A DNA stretch of 64,000 nucleotides from Acetivibrio alkalicellulosi (GTDB taxonomy: Bacteria; Bacillota; Clostridia; Acetivibrionales; Acetivibrionaceae), in assembly GCA_008125075.1 (NCBI GenBank), contig VLTH01000003.1, positions 478,699 to 542,698 on the forward strand. Reading direction: 5' to 3'. The position numbers and the translations under genes were made by a program. The notes under the pieces were generated by a model, which saw only the letters and a list, made by a program, of their open reading frames with translations, did not search any database and was not told the origin of the DNA. Below, piece by piece: positions 36,355 to 45,317 of the stretch (the first letter of the stretch is position 1; each line of letters opens with the position of its first letter).

Positions 36355-36558
36355 AAAATCCCTCCATAAATTTATTATTTCAATTATAGTGATATTTTAT
36401 TTATAAATAAAATATTGTAATTGAATGTATAGGGAATATGTTATAATTTTCTTAAAAAAAGATTGTTATAAAACAAAGTTTTTGAGACAATAGTATTATG
36501 AAAGTAAAAGTTAATATGAATTAAAAAATAATATTCATCTTTAGAAAGGATTGATACA

Positions 36559-37860
36559 ATGAATAATGAAATATTTTCTGATAGTCATTTAGAGGAAGTA
36601 GCATCCTTTAAAGGAATAAAATTATTTTGGATTAAAACACAAAAATTTAAAACAAACTCAATTAATATTTTTTTTCATGATAATTTAAGTAGAGATAGGG
36701 CATCAAAAAATGCGTTACTTCCTGCTGTTTTAAGAAGAGGTTCTAAAGAATTTCCATCTATTCGAGACATATCTAATTACTTAGAAGAACTTTATGGAAC
36801 GTCATTTGATTGCGGTGTAACAAAAAAAGGTGAAAATCAAATAATTCAATTCTATATTGAATACATTTCAGACAAGTATGCAAATTCAGATGTAGATCTC
36901 ACTAAAAAAGCCTTCGACTTTCTTATAAAAATAATTACAGAACCATTATTAGAAAATGGAGCATTTATAGATGAATATGTAAAGCAGGAAATAAAAAAAC
37001 TTAGTGAGTTAATATCTAGCAGAGTTAATGATAAAATGCATTATGCTGTAGAAAGATGCTTAGAAGAAATGTGTAGTGAGGAGCCCTTTGGTATATATGA
37101 TTACGGAAATCTGGAAGATTTGAAGTCAATAAACAAGGACAATTTGTTTGAGCACTACATAGAATTTATTGAGACTCTTCCTATGTATGTATTTATATCT
37201 GGTGATTTAAAACCTAATCAAATAGAATATATAAAGGATAGCTTAATTAAACTAAAACGGGGTAAAGAAATAGAGATACTAAAAAATGAAAAAGAGACTG
37301 TTGTCAATAACGTAAAAGATATTATTGAAAGGTTTGATGTAAGTCAAGGAAAGCTATCTTTAGGTTTTAGAACAAATATATATCCTAAACAAGAGGATTA
37401 TTATAAATTATTAGTATACAACAGTGTCTTAGGTGGTGGCATACATTCAAAACTCTTTCAGAATGTACGTGAAAAGGAAGGATTAGCATACTATGCTTTT
37501 TCCCGTCTTGAAAAATTTAAAGGCTTAATGGTTATAAGCAGTGGAATTGAGATTTTAAACAGAGACAGGGCAATTGATGTAATAAAAAATCAATTAGATG
37601 AAATAAAAAGAGGAAATATAACTGATTATGAGTATGATGCTGCAATAAAGAGTATTGAAACAGGAATAAAATCATTAAAAGACAGCCAGCTCCAATTAGT
37701 TGATTTTTATTTGAGTCAGTTTATTGCAACAACAAATGATAAGCCAGATGCCATTATTGAAAAGGTAAAAAGTGTTTCAAAAGAAGATATAATAGAAATT
37801 GCTTCAAAAATAATACTTGATACAGTTTACTTTATTACAAACAAAGAGAAAGGAGAATAG
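36559..37860 (+). CDS. M16 peptidase-like protein, YfmF type (no zinc motif)
   Basis: 433 aa. The protein has the M16 beta/alpha fold, with ALLPAVLRRGSKEFPSIRDISNYLEELYG in place of the catalytic HxxEH region, so it is probably the non-catalytic partner. FRTNIYP and GGGIHSKLFQNVREKEGLAYY are M16 C-lobe signatures. The family pair is named after B. subtilis YfmF/YfmH, associated with 5-aminopentanol modification of EF-P. It is followed two bases later by the catalytic partner. AAAGGATTGATAC ribosome site. Confidence 0.85.
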   Translation: MNNEIFSDSHLEEVASFKGIKLFWIKTQKFKTNSINIFFHDNLSRDRASKNALLPAVLRRGSKEFPSIRDISNYLEELYGTSFDCGVTKKGENQIIQFYIEYISDKYANSDVDLTKKAFDFLIKIITEPLLENGAFIDEYVKQEIKKLSELISSRVNDKMHYAVERCLEEMCSEEPFGIYDYGNLEDLKSINKDNLFEHYIEFIETLPMYVFISGDLKPNQIEYIKDSLIKLKRGKEIEILKNEKETVVNNVKDIIERFDVSQGKLSLGFRTNIYPKQEDYYKLLVYNSVLGGGIHSKLFQNVREKEGLAYYAFSRLEKFKGLMVISSGIEILNRDRAIDVIKNQLDEIKRGNITDYEYDAAIKSIETGIKSLKDSQLQLVDFYLSQFIATTNDKPDAIIEKVKSVSKEDIIEIASKIILDTVYFITNKEKGE

Positions 37861-37862
37861 AC

Positions 37863-39140
37863 ATGGATATAAAAACAATTAATTATAGCAAAATAGATGA
37901 AGTTGTACATTGTTATGAACATAAAAGTGGTTTGAAAGCTTTTGTTATACCTAAAAAAGGGTATTCTAAAAAATATGCAACTTTTGCAACTCATTATGGT
38001 TCTATAAATAATGAATTTACCATCGATGGAGAAAACACGAGAGTTCCTGATGGTATTGCTCATTTTTTAGAACACAAGCTATTTGAACAAAAAGATGGGA
38101 GTGTAATGGATAAATTTTCAAAGCTTGGATCTAGTCCTAATGCATACACAAGCTTTTCTCAAACTGTTTACCTTTTCTCTTGTACAGATAGATTTGATGA
38201 GAACTTTGATCTTTTGTTGGACTACGTACAAAATCCCTATATTACCGAAGAAAGTGTAGAAAAGGAAAAGGGTATAATTGGTCAGGAAATAAGAATGTAT
38301 GATGATAATGCAAACTGGAAAGTTTTCTTTAATTTACTAGATGCTTTTTATGAAAAAAATCCAGTAAAAATTGATATTGCAGGTAGCATTGAAAGTATAT
38401 CAAAAATAAATAAAGATTTTTTGTATAAGTGTTATAATACTTTTTATCATCCTTCTAATATGGTTATTTTGGTGGTAGGAGATGTAGATCATAAAGAAGT
38501 ATTCTCAAAAGTTGAAAAAGCCATTAACGTTACAGATAAGCAACCTGATATTAAGAGAGTTTTCCCAGATGAGCCACTTAGTATTAACAAGGATTATGTT
38601 GAATACAAGCTTGCTATTGCAATGCCAGTATTTCAAATGGGATTTAAAGATAGTGGATTTACAACAAAGGGAATTGAGTGCTTAAATAGAGAAATAGCTG
38701 TCAAGATTCTTCTTGAAATGATTTTAGGGAGAAGTTCAAATCTATATACAAAACTTTATAATGAAGGACTTATTAATAATACTTTTGATTTTGACTATAG
38801 TATTGAAGAAAATTATGCTTTTTCAGCCTTTGGAGGTGAATCAAAAGATCCTTTAAAAGTTAAAGAATTTATTGTAGATGAAATTAAGGATTTATATAAT
38901 AGAGGGATAAGTAAGGATGACTTTGAACGAATAAAAAAATCAATGAGAGGAAGGTTTATTAAGCAGTTGAATTCGGTTGAAAGGGTATCCCATATGTTTA
39001 TGTCAGTATATTTTAAACATGTAAACTTATTTGATTATATTGAAGTATATGATAATATATCTTTTGAATATCTAGAAAATGTTTTTAATGAGCATTTCGT
39101 TGTGGATAACTTAGCTCTATCTGTAGTTAAACCTATCTAA
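37863..39140 (+). CDS. M16 zinc peptidase, YfmH type
   Basis: 425 aa with the inverted zinc motif HFLEH (in GIAHFLEHKLFEQKDG) and the downstream glutamate region EKEKGIIGQEIRMYDDN. The N-lobe also shows SPNAYTSFSQTVY. It forms the active half of a heterodimer with the preceding gene, as in other two-subunit M16 enzymes. Cytosolic, since no signal peptide is seen. R4 repeat downstream. Confidence 0.88.
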   Translation: MDIKTINYSKIDEVVHCYEHKSGLKAFVIPKKGYSKKYATFATHYGSINNEFTIDGENTRVPDGIAHFLEHKLFEQKDGSVMDKFSKLGSSPNAYTSFSQTVYLFSCTDRFDENFDLLLDYVQNPYITEESVEKEKGIIGQEIRMYDDNANWKVFFNLLDAFYEKNPVKIDIAGSIESISKINKDFLYKCYNTFYHPSNMVILVVGDVDHKEVFSKVEKAINVTDKQPDIKRVFPDEPLSINKDYVEYKLAIAMPVFQMGFKDSGFTTKGIECLNREIAVKILLEMILGRSSNLYTKLYNEGLINNTFDFDYSIEENYAFSAFGGESKDPLKVKEFIVDEIKDLYNRGISKDDFERIKKSMRGRFIKQLNSVERVSHMFMSVYFKHVNLFDYIEVYDNISFEYLENVFNEHFVVDNLALSVVKPI

Positions 39141-39167
39141 AAATTAGTAGCTTATGATAAAATGCGT

Positions 39168-39197
39168 GTGCCATATGTTTGCTTAGCAAACAGGCAC
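39168..39197. repeat. R4 palindrome, copy 3
   Basis: TGTGCCATATGTTTGC, loop TTA, GCAAACAGGCACA. Followed, as in copy 2, by a TTTTTATTCTATG segment. Confidence 0.8.
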
Positions 39198-39282
39198 ATG
39201 TGTAGAGCCGTTCATTGGAATACAACGTTTTTATTCTATGTTGGGGTACTTTAAGATGTTTATTAAGACAAAGGAGGAAAAT

Positions 39283-40116
39283 ATGGATTATGTTAGATTT
39301 CCTAATTTAGGAGATTTTAAAATACCAGTTACAGATGTTGCTTTTCATATATTTGGAAGGCCGATTCTCTGGTACGGAATAATAATTTCAACAGGATTTA
39401 TTATTGCTGTATTATTGGGAATGAAAAACAGTAAAAGATTTGGTTTAGAACAAGATCATGTTTTAGATATTGTTCTTTGGGGAACTCCGGCTGGCATAAT
39501 TGGAGCAAGGCTTTATTATGTAATATTTAATTGGGGCGAATTTGGAGGAGATTTATTAAAGATAATTAATATAAGAACAGGTGGTTTAGCTATCTATGGA
39601 GGTCTTATTGGTGCAGTTGTGGCTTCCTATATATATTGTAAAGTTAAAAAAATTGATTTTCTTAATCTTTTAGATTTTGGTGGGCCATACTTTGTGCTAG
39701 CTCAGGCTATAGGGCGTTGGGGTAATTTCACTAATCAGGAGGCCTTTGGCGTAAACACTACTTTGCCATGGGGAATGACCAGTGATAAGATAAGAGGAAC
39801 ATTAGAAAAACTTGAAGGTGTAGGAGTAAACCCAGATTTACCTGTTCATCCAACTTTTTTATATGAATCACTATGGAATTTTGCAGTGTTTTTCTTTCTT
39901 ATGTGGTACAGAAAAAAATACAAAATTTCGGGAGAATTATTTTTTATGTATATGATTTTGTATGGTGTAGGTAGGTTTTTTATTGAGGGATTGAGAATAG
40001 ATAGTCTTTATATTGGACCATTTAGAATCTCACAATTGCTTGCAGCTTCTTTTGTTATAGTATTTAGTGTGATATTTATAATAAGGCGTAAAAAAAGTCG
40101 AATAATGGAAACTTAA
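39283..40116 (+). CDS. lgt: Prolipoprotein diacylglyceryl transferase
   Basis: 277-aa polytopic membrane enzyme that attaches diacylglycerol to the lipobox cysteine of lipoproteins. GRPILWYGIIISTGF, GARLYYVIFNWGEF, GGLAIYGGLIGA, the signature RWGNFTNQEAFG and GRFFIEGLR are present. Start chosen at the ATG following AAGGAGGAAAAT; 15 codons of open frame upstream have no family match. Confidence 0.96.
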   Translation: MDYVRFPNLGDFKIPVTDVAFHIFGRPILWYGIIISTGFIIAVLLGMKNSKRFGLEQDHVLDIVLWGTPAGIIGARLYYVIFNWGEFGGDLLKIINIRTGGLAIYGGLIGAVVASYIYCKVKKIDFLNLLDFGGPYFVLAQAIGRWGNFTNQEAFGVNTTLPWGMTSDKIRGTLEKLEGVGVNPDLPVHPTFLYESLWNFAVFFFLMWYRKKYKISGELFFMYMILYGVGRFFIEGLRIDSLYIGPFRISQLLAASFVIVFSVIFIIRRKKSRIMET

Positions 40117-40148
40117 TGTTACGATATTATTACATTTTTTTAACATTA

Positions 40149-40177
40149 TTGACACACCATTAGTATTTTCTTATAAT
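40149..40177 (+). promoter_or_regulatory. Consensus promoter of the Spo0E-like gene
   Basis: TTGACA (40149-40154), 17-bp spacer, TATAAT (40172-40177): a perfect vegetative match. Confidence 0.82.
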
Positions 40178-40285
40178 TAAGAAACATAAACAAATGAGAC
40201 TTTAGATATATTGGCATATTAAGTCAAAATTTGTTGAAAACTAGAATTGTATTATTTTTACAAAAGAAAAAATGGTGGTGTTAAA

Positions 40286-40441
40286 ATGAATCAAACTATA
40301 ATCCGGGTCATGCAGGACAAGTTGAACAATATGATTGACAGCGGAGATGATTATACTAAGATCTATGAAATGAGTGTCAAACTAGATTCTCTTATTGTTC
40401 AATATTATAATGAAATATTAAAAGAAAATGACTCAAAATAA
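40286..40441 (+). CDS. Spo0E-like aspartyl-phosphate phosphatase
   Basis: 51 aa, two helices, with the family motif SVKLDSLI (SxxLDxLI) followed by VQYYNE. Spo0E-family proteins remove phosphate from Spo0A and so hold back sporulation. GGTGGTG ribosome site precedes ATG. It has its own consensus promoter and a strong terminator, so it is a single-gene unit expressed in vegetative cells. Confidence 0.9.
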   Translation: MNQTIIRVMQDKLNNMIDSGDDYTKIYEMSVKLDSLIVQYYNEILKENDSK

Positions 40442-40460
40442 ATTACATACCAAAAAATAA

Positions 40461-40493
40461 GATAGGACTTATGTCCTATCTTTTATTTTTTTT
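40461..40493 (+). terminator. Terminator of the Spo0E-like gene
   Basis: GATAGGAC/GTCCTATC with a four-base loop, then TTTTATTTTTTTT. Confidence 0.92.
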
Positions 40494-40515
40494 ACAGGAA
40501 ATTTTAAATTTACAC

Positions 40516-40544
40516 TTGATTATTAAGCAATTATAGAATAAAAT
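40516..40544 (+). promoter_or_regulatory. Promoter of the dcw cluster
   Basis: TTGATT (40516-40521), 17-bp spacer, TAAAAT (40539-40544). The expected start point falls at about 40551, immediately ahead of the MraZ repeats. Confidence 0.6.
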
Positions 40545-40551
40545 TAAATAT

Positions 40552-40581
40552 AAGTGGTGGAAAGTGGAGCGAAGTGGTGGT
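40552..40581 (+). promoter_or_regulatory. MraZ operator: three AAGTGG repeats at 10-bp spacing
   Basis: GTGG occurs at 40554, 40564 and 40574, each within AAGTGG, spaced exactly 10 bp, so one per helical turn. Known MraZ operators are direct TGG-type repeats at 10-bp period between the dcw promoter and mraZ, matching sequence, spacing and place. Confidence 0.82.
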
Positions 40582-40607
40582 TGGTACCAAAATGTGAGGT
40601 GAATTAG

Positions 40608-41045
40608 TTGTTTTATGGTGAATACCAGCATTCAGTTGATGTAAAAGGCCGTGTTATCATTCCATCTAAGTTCAGGGATGGACTTGGGGAAAAGTTTATT
40701 TTAACTAAGGGTCTTGATAACTGTTTATTTGTGTATTCATCCCAAGAGTGGGCCAACATTGAGTCAAAGCTTAGAGCACTACCATTTACTGATAAAGATG
40801 TAAGAGCATTTGTAAGATTCTTTTTTGCCGGAGCCACTGAATGTGAGCTGGACAAGCAGGGAAGAATACTGATTCCACAGAACTTGAGAGAATATGCAGC
40901 TTTAGAAAAAGATATTTTAATCACTGGAATTTCAAATAGAGTTGAAATTTGGAATAAAGATAAGTGGGAAAAATACATGCAAGGTGAAGACATCAGCATG
41001 GATAAGATTACAGAAAAGCTAAATAATTTAGAAATTAAAATATAA
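40608..41045 (+). CDS. mraZ: Transcriptional regulator MraZ
   Basis: 145-aa double SpoVT/AbrB-like protein. Each half has the DxKGR/DKQGR motif ([14 protein letters not shown] and [17 protein letters not shown]). It binds its own promoter repeats and adjusts the division/wall cluster. TTG start following TGAGGTGAATTAG. It heads mraZ-rsmH-ftsL-spoVD-murE-murF-mraY-ftsW-murG. Confidence 0.96.
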   Translation: MFYGEYQHSVDVKGRVIIPSKFRDGLGEKFILTKGLDNCLFVYSSQEWANIESKLRALPFTDKDVRAFVRFFFAGATECELDKQGRILIPQNLREYAALEKDILITGISNRVEIWNKDKWEKYMQGEDISMDKITEKLNNLEIKI

Positions 41046-41107
41046 TTTAAAGGCTAGTTGTCAAGAATATAAGAAGTAGCTAATAAAAAATGGAGTGTAT
41101 AAGTTAA

Positions 41108-42061
41108 ATGGATTTTGATCACAGTCCTGTAATGCTAGAAGAAGTAATTGATAGATTGGATATAAAACCACAAGGTGTTTATTTAGATGGAACGTTAGGT
41201 GGAGCAGGGCATTCACTAGAAATATACAGACGCCTAAATAAAGATGGAATACTCATTGGATTGGATCAGGATATATTTGCTTTAGAGACATCCACAAAAA
41301 GACTTAAGGATGCAAATGGACAGGCTAAAACAATACTTGTCAACACTAACTTTAAAAATATTAAGGAAGTTTGTGAAAAAAACAATATTGAAGGTTTAGA
41401 TGGAATACTACTGGATCTTGGAGTTTCATCTCATCAATTAGACCAGGCAGAGAGAGGATTTAGTTACCAAAAAGACGCACAACTGGACATGAGAATGGAC
41501 AGAAGAGAAGAACTTACAGCACAAATTATTGTAAATGAATATAGCATGGAAGAAATAAAAAATATAATACAAAGCTTTGGTGAAGAAAGATGGGCATCTA
41601 GGATTGCAGAGTTTATAGTTGACAGAAGAAAAGAAAAGAAAATTGAGACTACATCACAGCTTGTAGACATAATTAAGGCAGCAATACCAAGTGGAGCAAG
41701 AAGGGATGGACCCCATCCTGCAAAAAGGACATTTCAAGCATTGCGCATAGCAGTTAATAATGAGCTGGGCATACTTGAAAAGGTAATTAAAGATGGAATA
41801 ACACTTTTAAAACCAGGAGGAAGATTTTGTGTAATATCATTTCATTCTCTTGAGGACAGAATTGTTAAGAATGTTTTTAATAATAGTGTAAATCCATGTA
41901 CATGTCCTCCGGAATTTCCCGTATGTATTTGTGGGAAGAAACCAGAGGTGGTGTTAATAGGAAGAAAACCTGTAACTGCCTCTAATGATGAACTTGAAAG
42001 AAATCCTAGGTCTAGAAGTGCAAAGCTCAGAGTTGCTGAAAAAATGATTATCCAATCTTAG
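41108..42061 (+). CDS. rsmH: 16S rRNA m4C1402 methyltransferase
   Basis: 317 aa. DHSPVMLEEVIDRL, GTLGGAGHS (SAM loop), DGILLDLGVSSHQLDQAERGFSY, HPAKRTFQALRIAVN and FHSLEDRIVK are RsmH hallmarks. Cysteines in CTCPPEFPVCICGKKP lie in the usual C-terminal position. The weak ribosome site is only GAGTGTATAAG. A 400-bp non-coding stretch separates it from ftsL. Confidence 0.96.
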   Translation: MDFDHSPVMLEEVIDRLDIKPQGVYLDGTLGGAGHSLEIYRRLNKDGILIGLDQDIFALETSTKRLKDANGQAKTILVNTNFKNIKEVCEKNNIEGLDGILLDLGVSSHQLDQAERGFSYQKDAQLDMRMDRREELTAQIIVNEYSMEEIKNIIQSFGEERWASRIAEFIVDRRKEKKIETTSQLVDIIKAAIPSGARRDGPHPAKRTFQALRIAVNNELGILEKVIKDGITLLKPGGRFCVISFHSLEDRIVKNVFNNSVNPCTCPPEFPVCICGKKPEVVLIGRKPVTASNDELERNPRSRSAKLRVAEKMIIQS

Positions 42062-42090
42062 AAAACTTTTTCTAAGGGGTATAAATAAAA

Positions 42091-42257
42091 CAAAAGAAAA
42101 AGTATTAATAAACAAAAGAAAAAAGAGATTTAATTACAAAAGAAAAAGAATTAAATTACAAAAGAAAAAGATTTTTAATTACAAAAGAAAAAAGTATAAA
42201 AAACAAAAGATGAAGTTTTAATTACAAAAGAAAAGAAGAAAAATACTTTACAAAAGA
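42091..42257. repeat. Phased array of eight CAAAAGA motifs
   Basis: CAAAAGA begins at 42091, 42113, 42137, 42159, 42182, 42204, 42225 and 42251. The spacings of 22, 24, 22, 23, 22, 21 and 26 bases are about two DNA turns. Most units read ATTACAAAAGAAAAA. The stretch is purine-rich on the plus strand and has no open frame. It could be a curved or protein-bound DNA segment or repeated sites in the rsmH-ftsL mRNA. Confidence 0.85.
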
Positions 42258-42266
42258 CAAAATTTA

Positions 42267-42368
42267 CTTGTCAAACAGACAAGAGCCAAACTCTAGTAAG
42301 CTTTAAGTTTTTTTATTCCGGGGGGTGATGCTTGTTGCATAGCTAGCCCCCGGATTTGTTGTCTGTTT
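42267..42368 (+). ncRNA. Candidate structured leader RNA upstream of ftsL
   Basis: Two exclusive folds share one strand. CTTGTC (42267-42272) pairs with GACAAG (42278-42283), or AAACAGACAA (42273-42282) pairs with TTGTCTGTTT (42359-42368) to enclose the rest. Inside lies an 8-bp G/C hairpin TCCGGGGG (42317-42324) with CCCCCGGA (42347-42354), topped by ATGC/GCAT. A T-rich stretch precedes it. I do not recognise a known riboswitch class. Confidence 0.5.
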
Positions 42369-42470
42369 ATAAGGTTTGCACTTGATTTGATTCTTATATG
42401 AAACTATAAATGTAGCTAAAAAAGATTTATGAATCATGATAGTAATATAATCTTAGGAAGGTGAATACAA

Positions 42471-42953
42471 ATGATAAAAGATAAGAGTTACATACATGGA
42501 ACGGCAGCTAGAAAACTTGAATATGATGTATACAAAGAAAATAAGGTTTTAAGTGCAAAAAGAAAGCAGAGAAACAATAACAAGATCAAAGTAAAATACG
42601 TTTTTGCACTTTTGTTAGTATTTTGTTTAGGTTGTTTTGTTATGTACAGATATGTACAAATTACTGAACAAAATTATAAGATAGATAAACAAATTATTCA
42701 ATACAATGAAATAAAAAATGAAAATGTAAGTATAAAAGTTGATATAGAAAGCAGCATGGATTTGCGAAGTATTGAGAAAAAAGCTCAAGAACTTGGATTA
42801 CAAAGACCTGATAGACATCAAATTGTATATGTGAGCGTTCCGAGAAATAATTCTGCTCTTGTTTTAGATGATGTAAAGTTACAAGAAGAGAATGAAGGAA
42901 TATTTAGGAGTTTATTGAGTAATATTAAGAAGGTAGGAAGTTTTTTATACTAG
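42471..42953 (+). CDS. ftsL: FtsL-like cell division protein
   Basis: 160 aa. A basic cytosolic N terminus is followed by one membrane segment (VKYVFALLLVFCLGCFVMYRYV, about 42-64). A coiled-coil region (EQNYKIDKQIIQYNEIKNEN) and IEKKAQELGLQRPDRHQIVYVSVP follow, the pattern of FtsL/septum-formation-initiator proteins that partner FtsB/DivIC and FtsW-FtsI. Name is supported by position between rsmH and the PBP. Its stop codon abuts an R3 repeat. Confidence 0.82.
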   Translation: MIKDKSYIHGTAARKLEYDVYKENKVLSAKRKQRNNNKIKVKYVFALLLVFCLGCFVMYRYVQITEQNYKIDKQIIQYNEIKNENVSIKVDIESSMDLRSIEKKAQELGLQRPDRHQIVYVSVPRNNSALVLDDVKLQEENEGIFRSLLSNIKKVGSFLY

Positions 42954-43012
42954 ACATTCATGAGAATAAATCTCACAACATGATATCAAAAGTATGGTTG
43001 GAATAAATGTCT
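42952..43012. repeat. R3 element, copy at the ftsL stop
   Basis: AGACATTCATGAGAATA at the left, AATAAATGTCT at the right. Starts one base into the ftsL stop codon. An R4 palindrome follows. Confidence 0.8.
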
Positions 43013-43017
43013 TAGAG

Positions 43018-43055
43018 CATGTGTCTGTTTGAGTAAGCAAACAAATGGCACGCGT
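43018..43055. repeat. R4 palindrome, copy 4, with downstream palindrome remnant
   Basis: CATGTGTCTGTTTG pairs with GCAAACAAATGGCACG. Further on, TTCTGTTTTGAAAAGTATTTTGAGAATA (about 43069-43096) is a diverged copy of the 14-bp palindrome at 20345-20375, so R3, R4 and this palindrome travel together. Confidence 0.75.
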
Positions 43056-43130
43056 ATAAAATAAAAGTTTCTGTTTTGAAAAGTATTTTGAGAATAAGGA
43101 ATAAAGTTTTATTTATAGGGGGGGCTTTGT

Positions 43131-45299
43131 TTGGCGGGAGCTACATTAATTATGAAAAAAAGGCTTTTGTTTTTATTAGTAGCTTTTTCCCTTTTTATAT
43201 TTGGATTAGCTGGCAGAGTTGGATGGATTCAGTTAATCAGAGGCCCAGAACTTCAGGAAATGGCTTTTAGACAGCAAAATCGAGATAGGGAAATTACACC
43301 TAGAAGGGGCACTATATATGATAGAAATGGAGAAATTCTTGCTATTAGTTCTAATGTTGAAAGAATAGTGGTAAATCCTCAAGAAGTACCTAAATCTCAG
43401 CAGGAAAGAGAAGATATGGCTTATGATCTTGCTCGCATTTTAGATATGAAAGAGGATGATGTTTTAAACAGAATAAACAGAAACAGCCGGTATGAGGTAA
43501 TAAAAAGACAGGTAAGTAAAGAAGTTGGAAATAAGGTAAGGCAGTGGAGAAGTGAAAAAAATATAAAAGGTATTTATATTGATGAAGATACAAAGAGGCA
43601 TTATCCTAATAACAATATTGCAGCTCATGTTTTAGGATTTGTCGGAGATGATAATCAGGGCCTTGATGGGATAGAAAGTACGATGGAAAGATATCTTAAA
43701 GGTATACCTGGAAAAATATTAAGTGAAGTAGATGCATGGGGGAGACAAACTCCTTTTTTTGAAGAAAAAAGAATTGATCCTCAGGATGGTTTGAATGTAG
43801 TGCTTACTATTGATGCTGATATTCAATATATTGCTACAAAGGAATTAAAGAAGGCAATTGATGACAATAAAGCTTTAAATGGTGGAGTAGTTGTGGTGAT
43901 GGATCCAAGGAATGGAGATGTTCTTGCAATGGTTTCAATGCCCGATTTTAATCCTAACGATCCAAGAGCTTGTCCGCCGGGACAAAATCCAGAAGAGTGG
44001 AGTGGAAGAACAACAGATGACATTAAAATTCTCTATGATTCTGTTTGGAGAAATAAATCTGTAGTAGATACCTATGAACCTGGATCAACTTTTAAGGCAA
44101 TAACAGCAGCGGCAGGTTTTGAAGAGGGAGTAGTCACACCCGAAACACCTACAAATGATGATCCCATTTCTTTACAAGGTCATACCATAAGATGCTGGAG
44201 GACTCCTTTACATGGACATCAGACATTTAGAGAAGCGGTTTATACTTCTTGTAACCCATCTTTTGTAAAAGTGGCTCGTGATCTTGGAATTAATACATTT
44301 TATAAATATGTTAGAGCTTTTGGGTTTTACGACAAAACAGGAATTCAATTACCAGTAGAGGAAGATGGAAATTTTCATGCTAAACCTATGGAAATAGATT
44401 TAGCAACAGCATCCTTTGGTCAAACTTTTACAATAACACCTCTACAGTTGGTTAATTCATATAATGTAATTGCAAATGGAGGCTATCTTATGAAGCCTCG
44501 CTTGGTAAAGGAACTTACTGACAGTCAAAATAATATAGTAAAAAGATTCGAACCTGAAGTTGTGAGGCAGGTTATTTCAAGCAATACATCTTCTATTTTA
44601 AAAGATATACTAGAAGGTACCGTTTCTGATGGAACTGGAAGAAATGCATATGTAAAGGGATATAGAGTTGCAGGCAAGACAGGTACATCGGAAACTCGTC
44701 AAGAAGGAGTATATATAGCATCTTTTGCAGCTTTTGCACCTGCGGATAATCCTGTTATTTCTATACTTGTTGCATTGGATAATCCTACAGGTCATTCATA
44801 TTATGGAGGTCAAATAGCAGCTCCGTTAGCTGGTAAGATTATAGAGCAAACTCTTGATATATTAAATGTTGAGAGAAGATATACTGAAAGAGATCAAGTA
44901 ATGATAACACAGCAAGTATATGTTCCTGATATAAGGGATAAAACAATAGATCAAGCAAAAGGTATATTGAGTGAATTTGGGCTTGAATACTTAATTGAAG
45001 GAGAAGGGTATGATGGAAATACTGTTATTAGAGAGCAAACACCAAAGCCAGGCGCTGGTGTGGCAAGGAACTCTATTGTTATAGTTTACACATATACTCC
45101 TTCTGATGAAGTAAAAGTAAGGGTGCCTGATGTGACAAATAAAACCATTGATGAAGCAGTTAGGACATTTAATAATGTTGGTATTAATATTAAAATTAAT
45201 GGTATGGGGAGTGCAGTAAGGCAGAGTGTTGAACCTGGTGAAGAGATAGAAAAAGGTGGAGTTGTTGAAGTTGACTTTATATATTTAGATACAGATTGA
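43131..45299 (+). CDS. SpoVD/FtsI-type class B penicillin-binding protein with PASTA domains
   Basis: 722-aa transpeptidase. One N-terminal membrane segment (LLFLLVAFSLFIFGLAGRVGWI) and the dimerisation domain (RRGTIYDRNGEILAIS) lead to the catalytic domain with STFK (serine at about 319), SCNPS and KTGTS. Two C-terminal PASTA repeats follow (VPDIRDKTIDQAKGIL and VPDVTNKTIDEAVRTF). Position after ftsL suits either septal PBP2x/FtsI or sporulation SpoVD; this genome may use one protein for both. TTG start with GGGGGGG upstream favours MAGATLIMKKR; the ATG seven codons later is an alternative. Confidence 0.92.
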   Translation: MAGATLIMKKRLLFLLVAFSLFIFGLAGRVGWIQLIRGPELQEMAFRQQNRDREITPRRGTIYDRNGEILAISSNVERIVVNPQEVPKSQQEREDMAYDLARILDMKEDDVLNRINRNSRYEVIKRQVSKEVGNKVRQWRSEKNIKGIYIDEDTKRHYPNNNIAAHVLGFVGDDNQGLDGIESTMERYLKGIPGKILSEVDAWGRQTPFFEEKRIDPQDGLNVVLTIDADIQYIATKELKKAIDDNKALNGGVVVVMDPRNGDVLAMVSMPDFNPNDPRACPPGQNPEEWSGRTTDDIKILYDSVWRNKSVVDTYEPGSTFKAITAAAGFEEGVVTPETPTNDDPISLQGHTIRCWRTPLHGHQTFREAVYTSCNPSFVKVARDLGINTFYKYVRAFGFYDKTGIQLPVEEDGNFHAKPMEIDLATASFGQTFTITPLQLVNSYNVIANGGYLMKPRLVKELTDSQNNIVKRFEPEVVRQVISSNTSSILKDILEGTVSDGTGRNAYVKGYRVAGKTGTSETRQEGVYIASFAAFAPADNPVISILVALDNPTGHSYYGGQIAAPLAGKIIEQTLDILNVERRYTERDQVMITQQVYVPDIRDKTIDQAKGILSEFGLEYLIEGEGYDGNTVIREQTPKPGAGVARNSIVIVYTYTPSDEVKVRVPDVTNKTIDEAVRTFNNVGINIKINGMGSAVRQSVEPGEEIEKGGVVEVDFIYLDTD

Positions 45300-45317
45300 T
45301 AATAATGGAGGAGTTTT

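Noticed and set aside
42091..42257. CRISPR array from regularly spaced CAAAAGA motifs
   Set aside because: The repeated part is only about 7-12 bases, the intervening bases are similar AT-rich sequence, and no cas genes are present.
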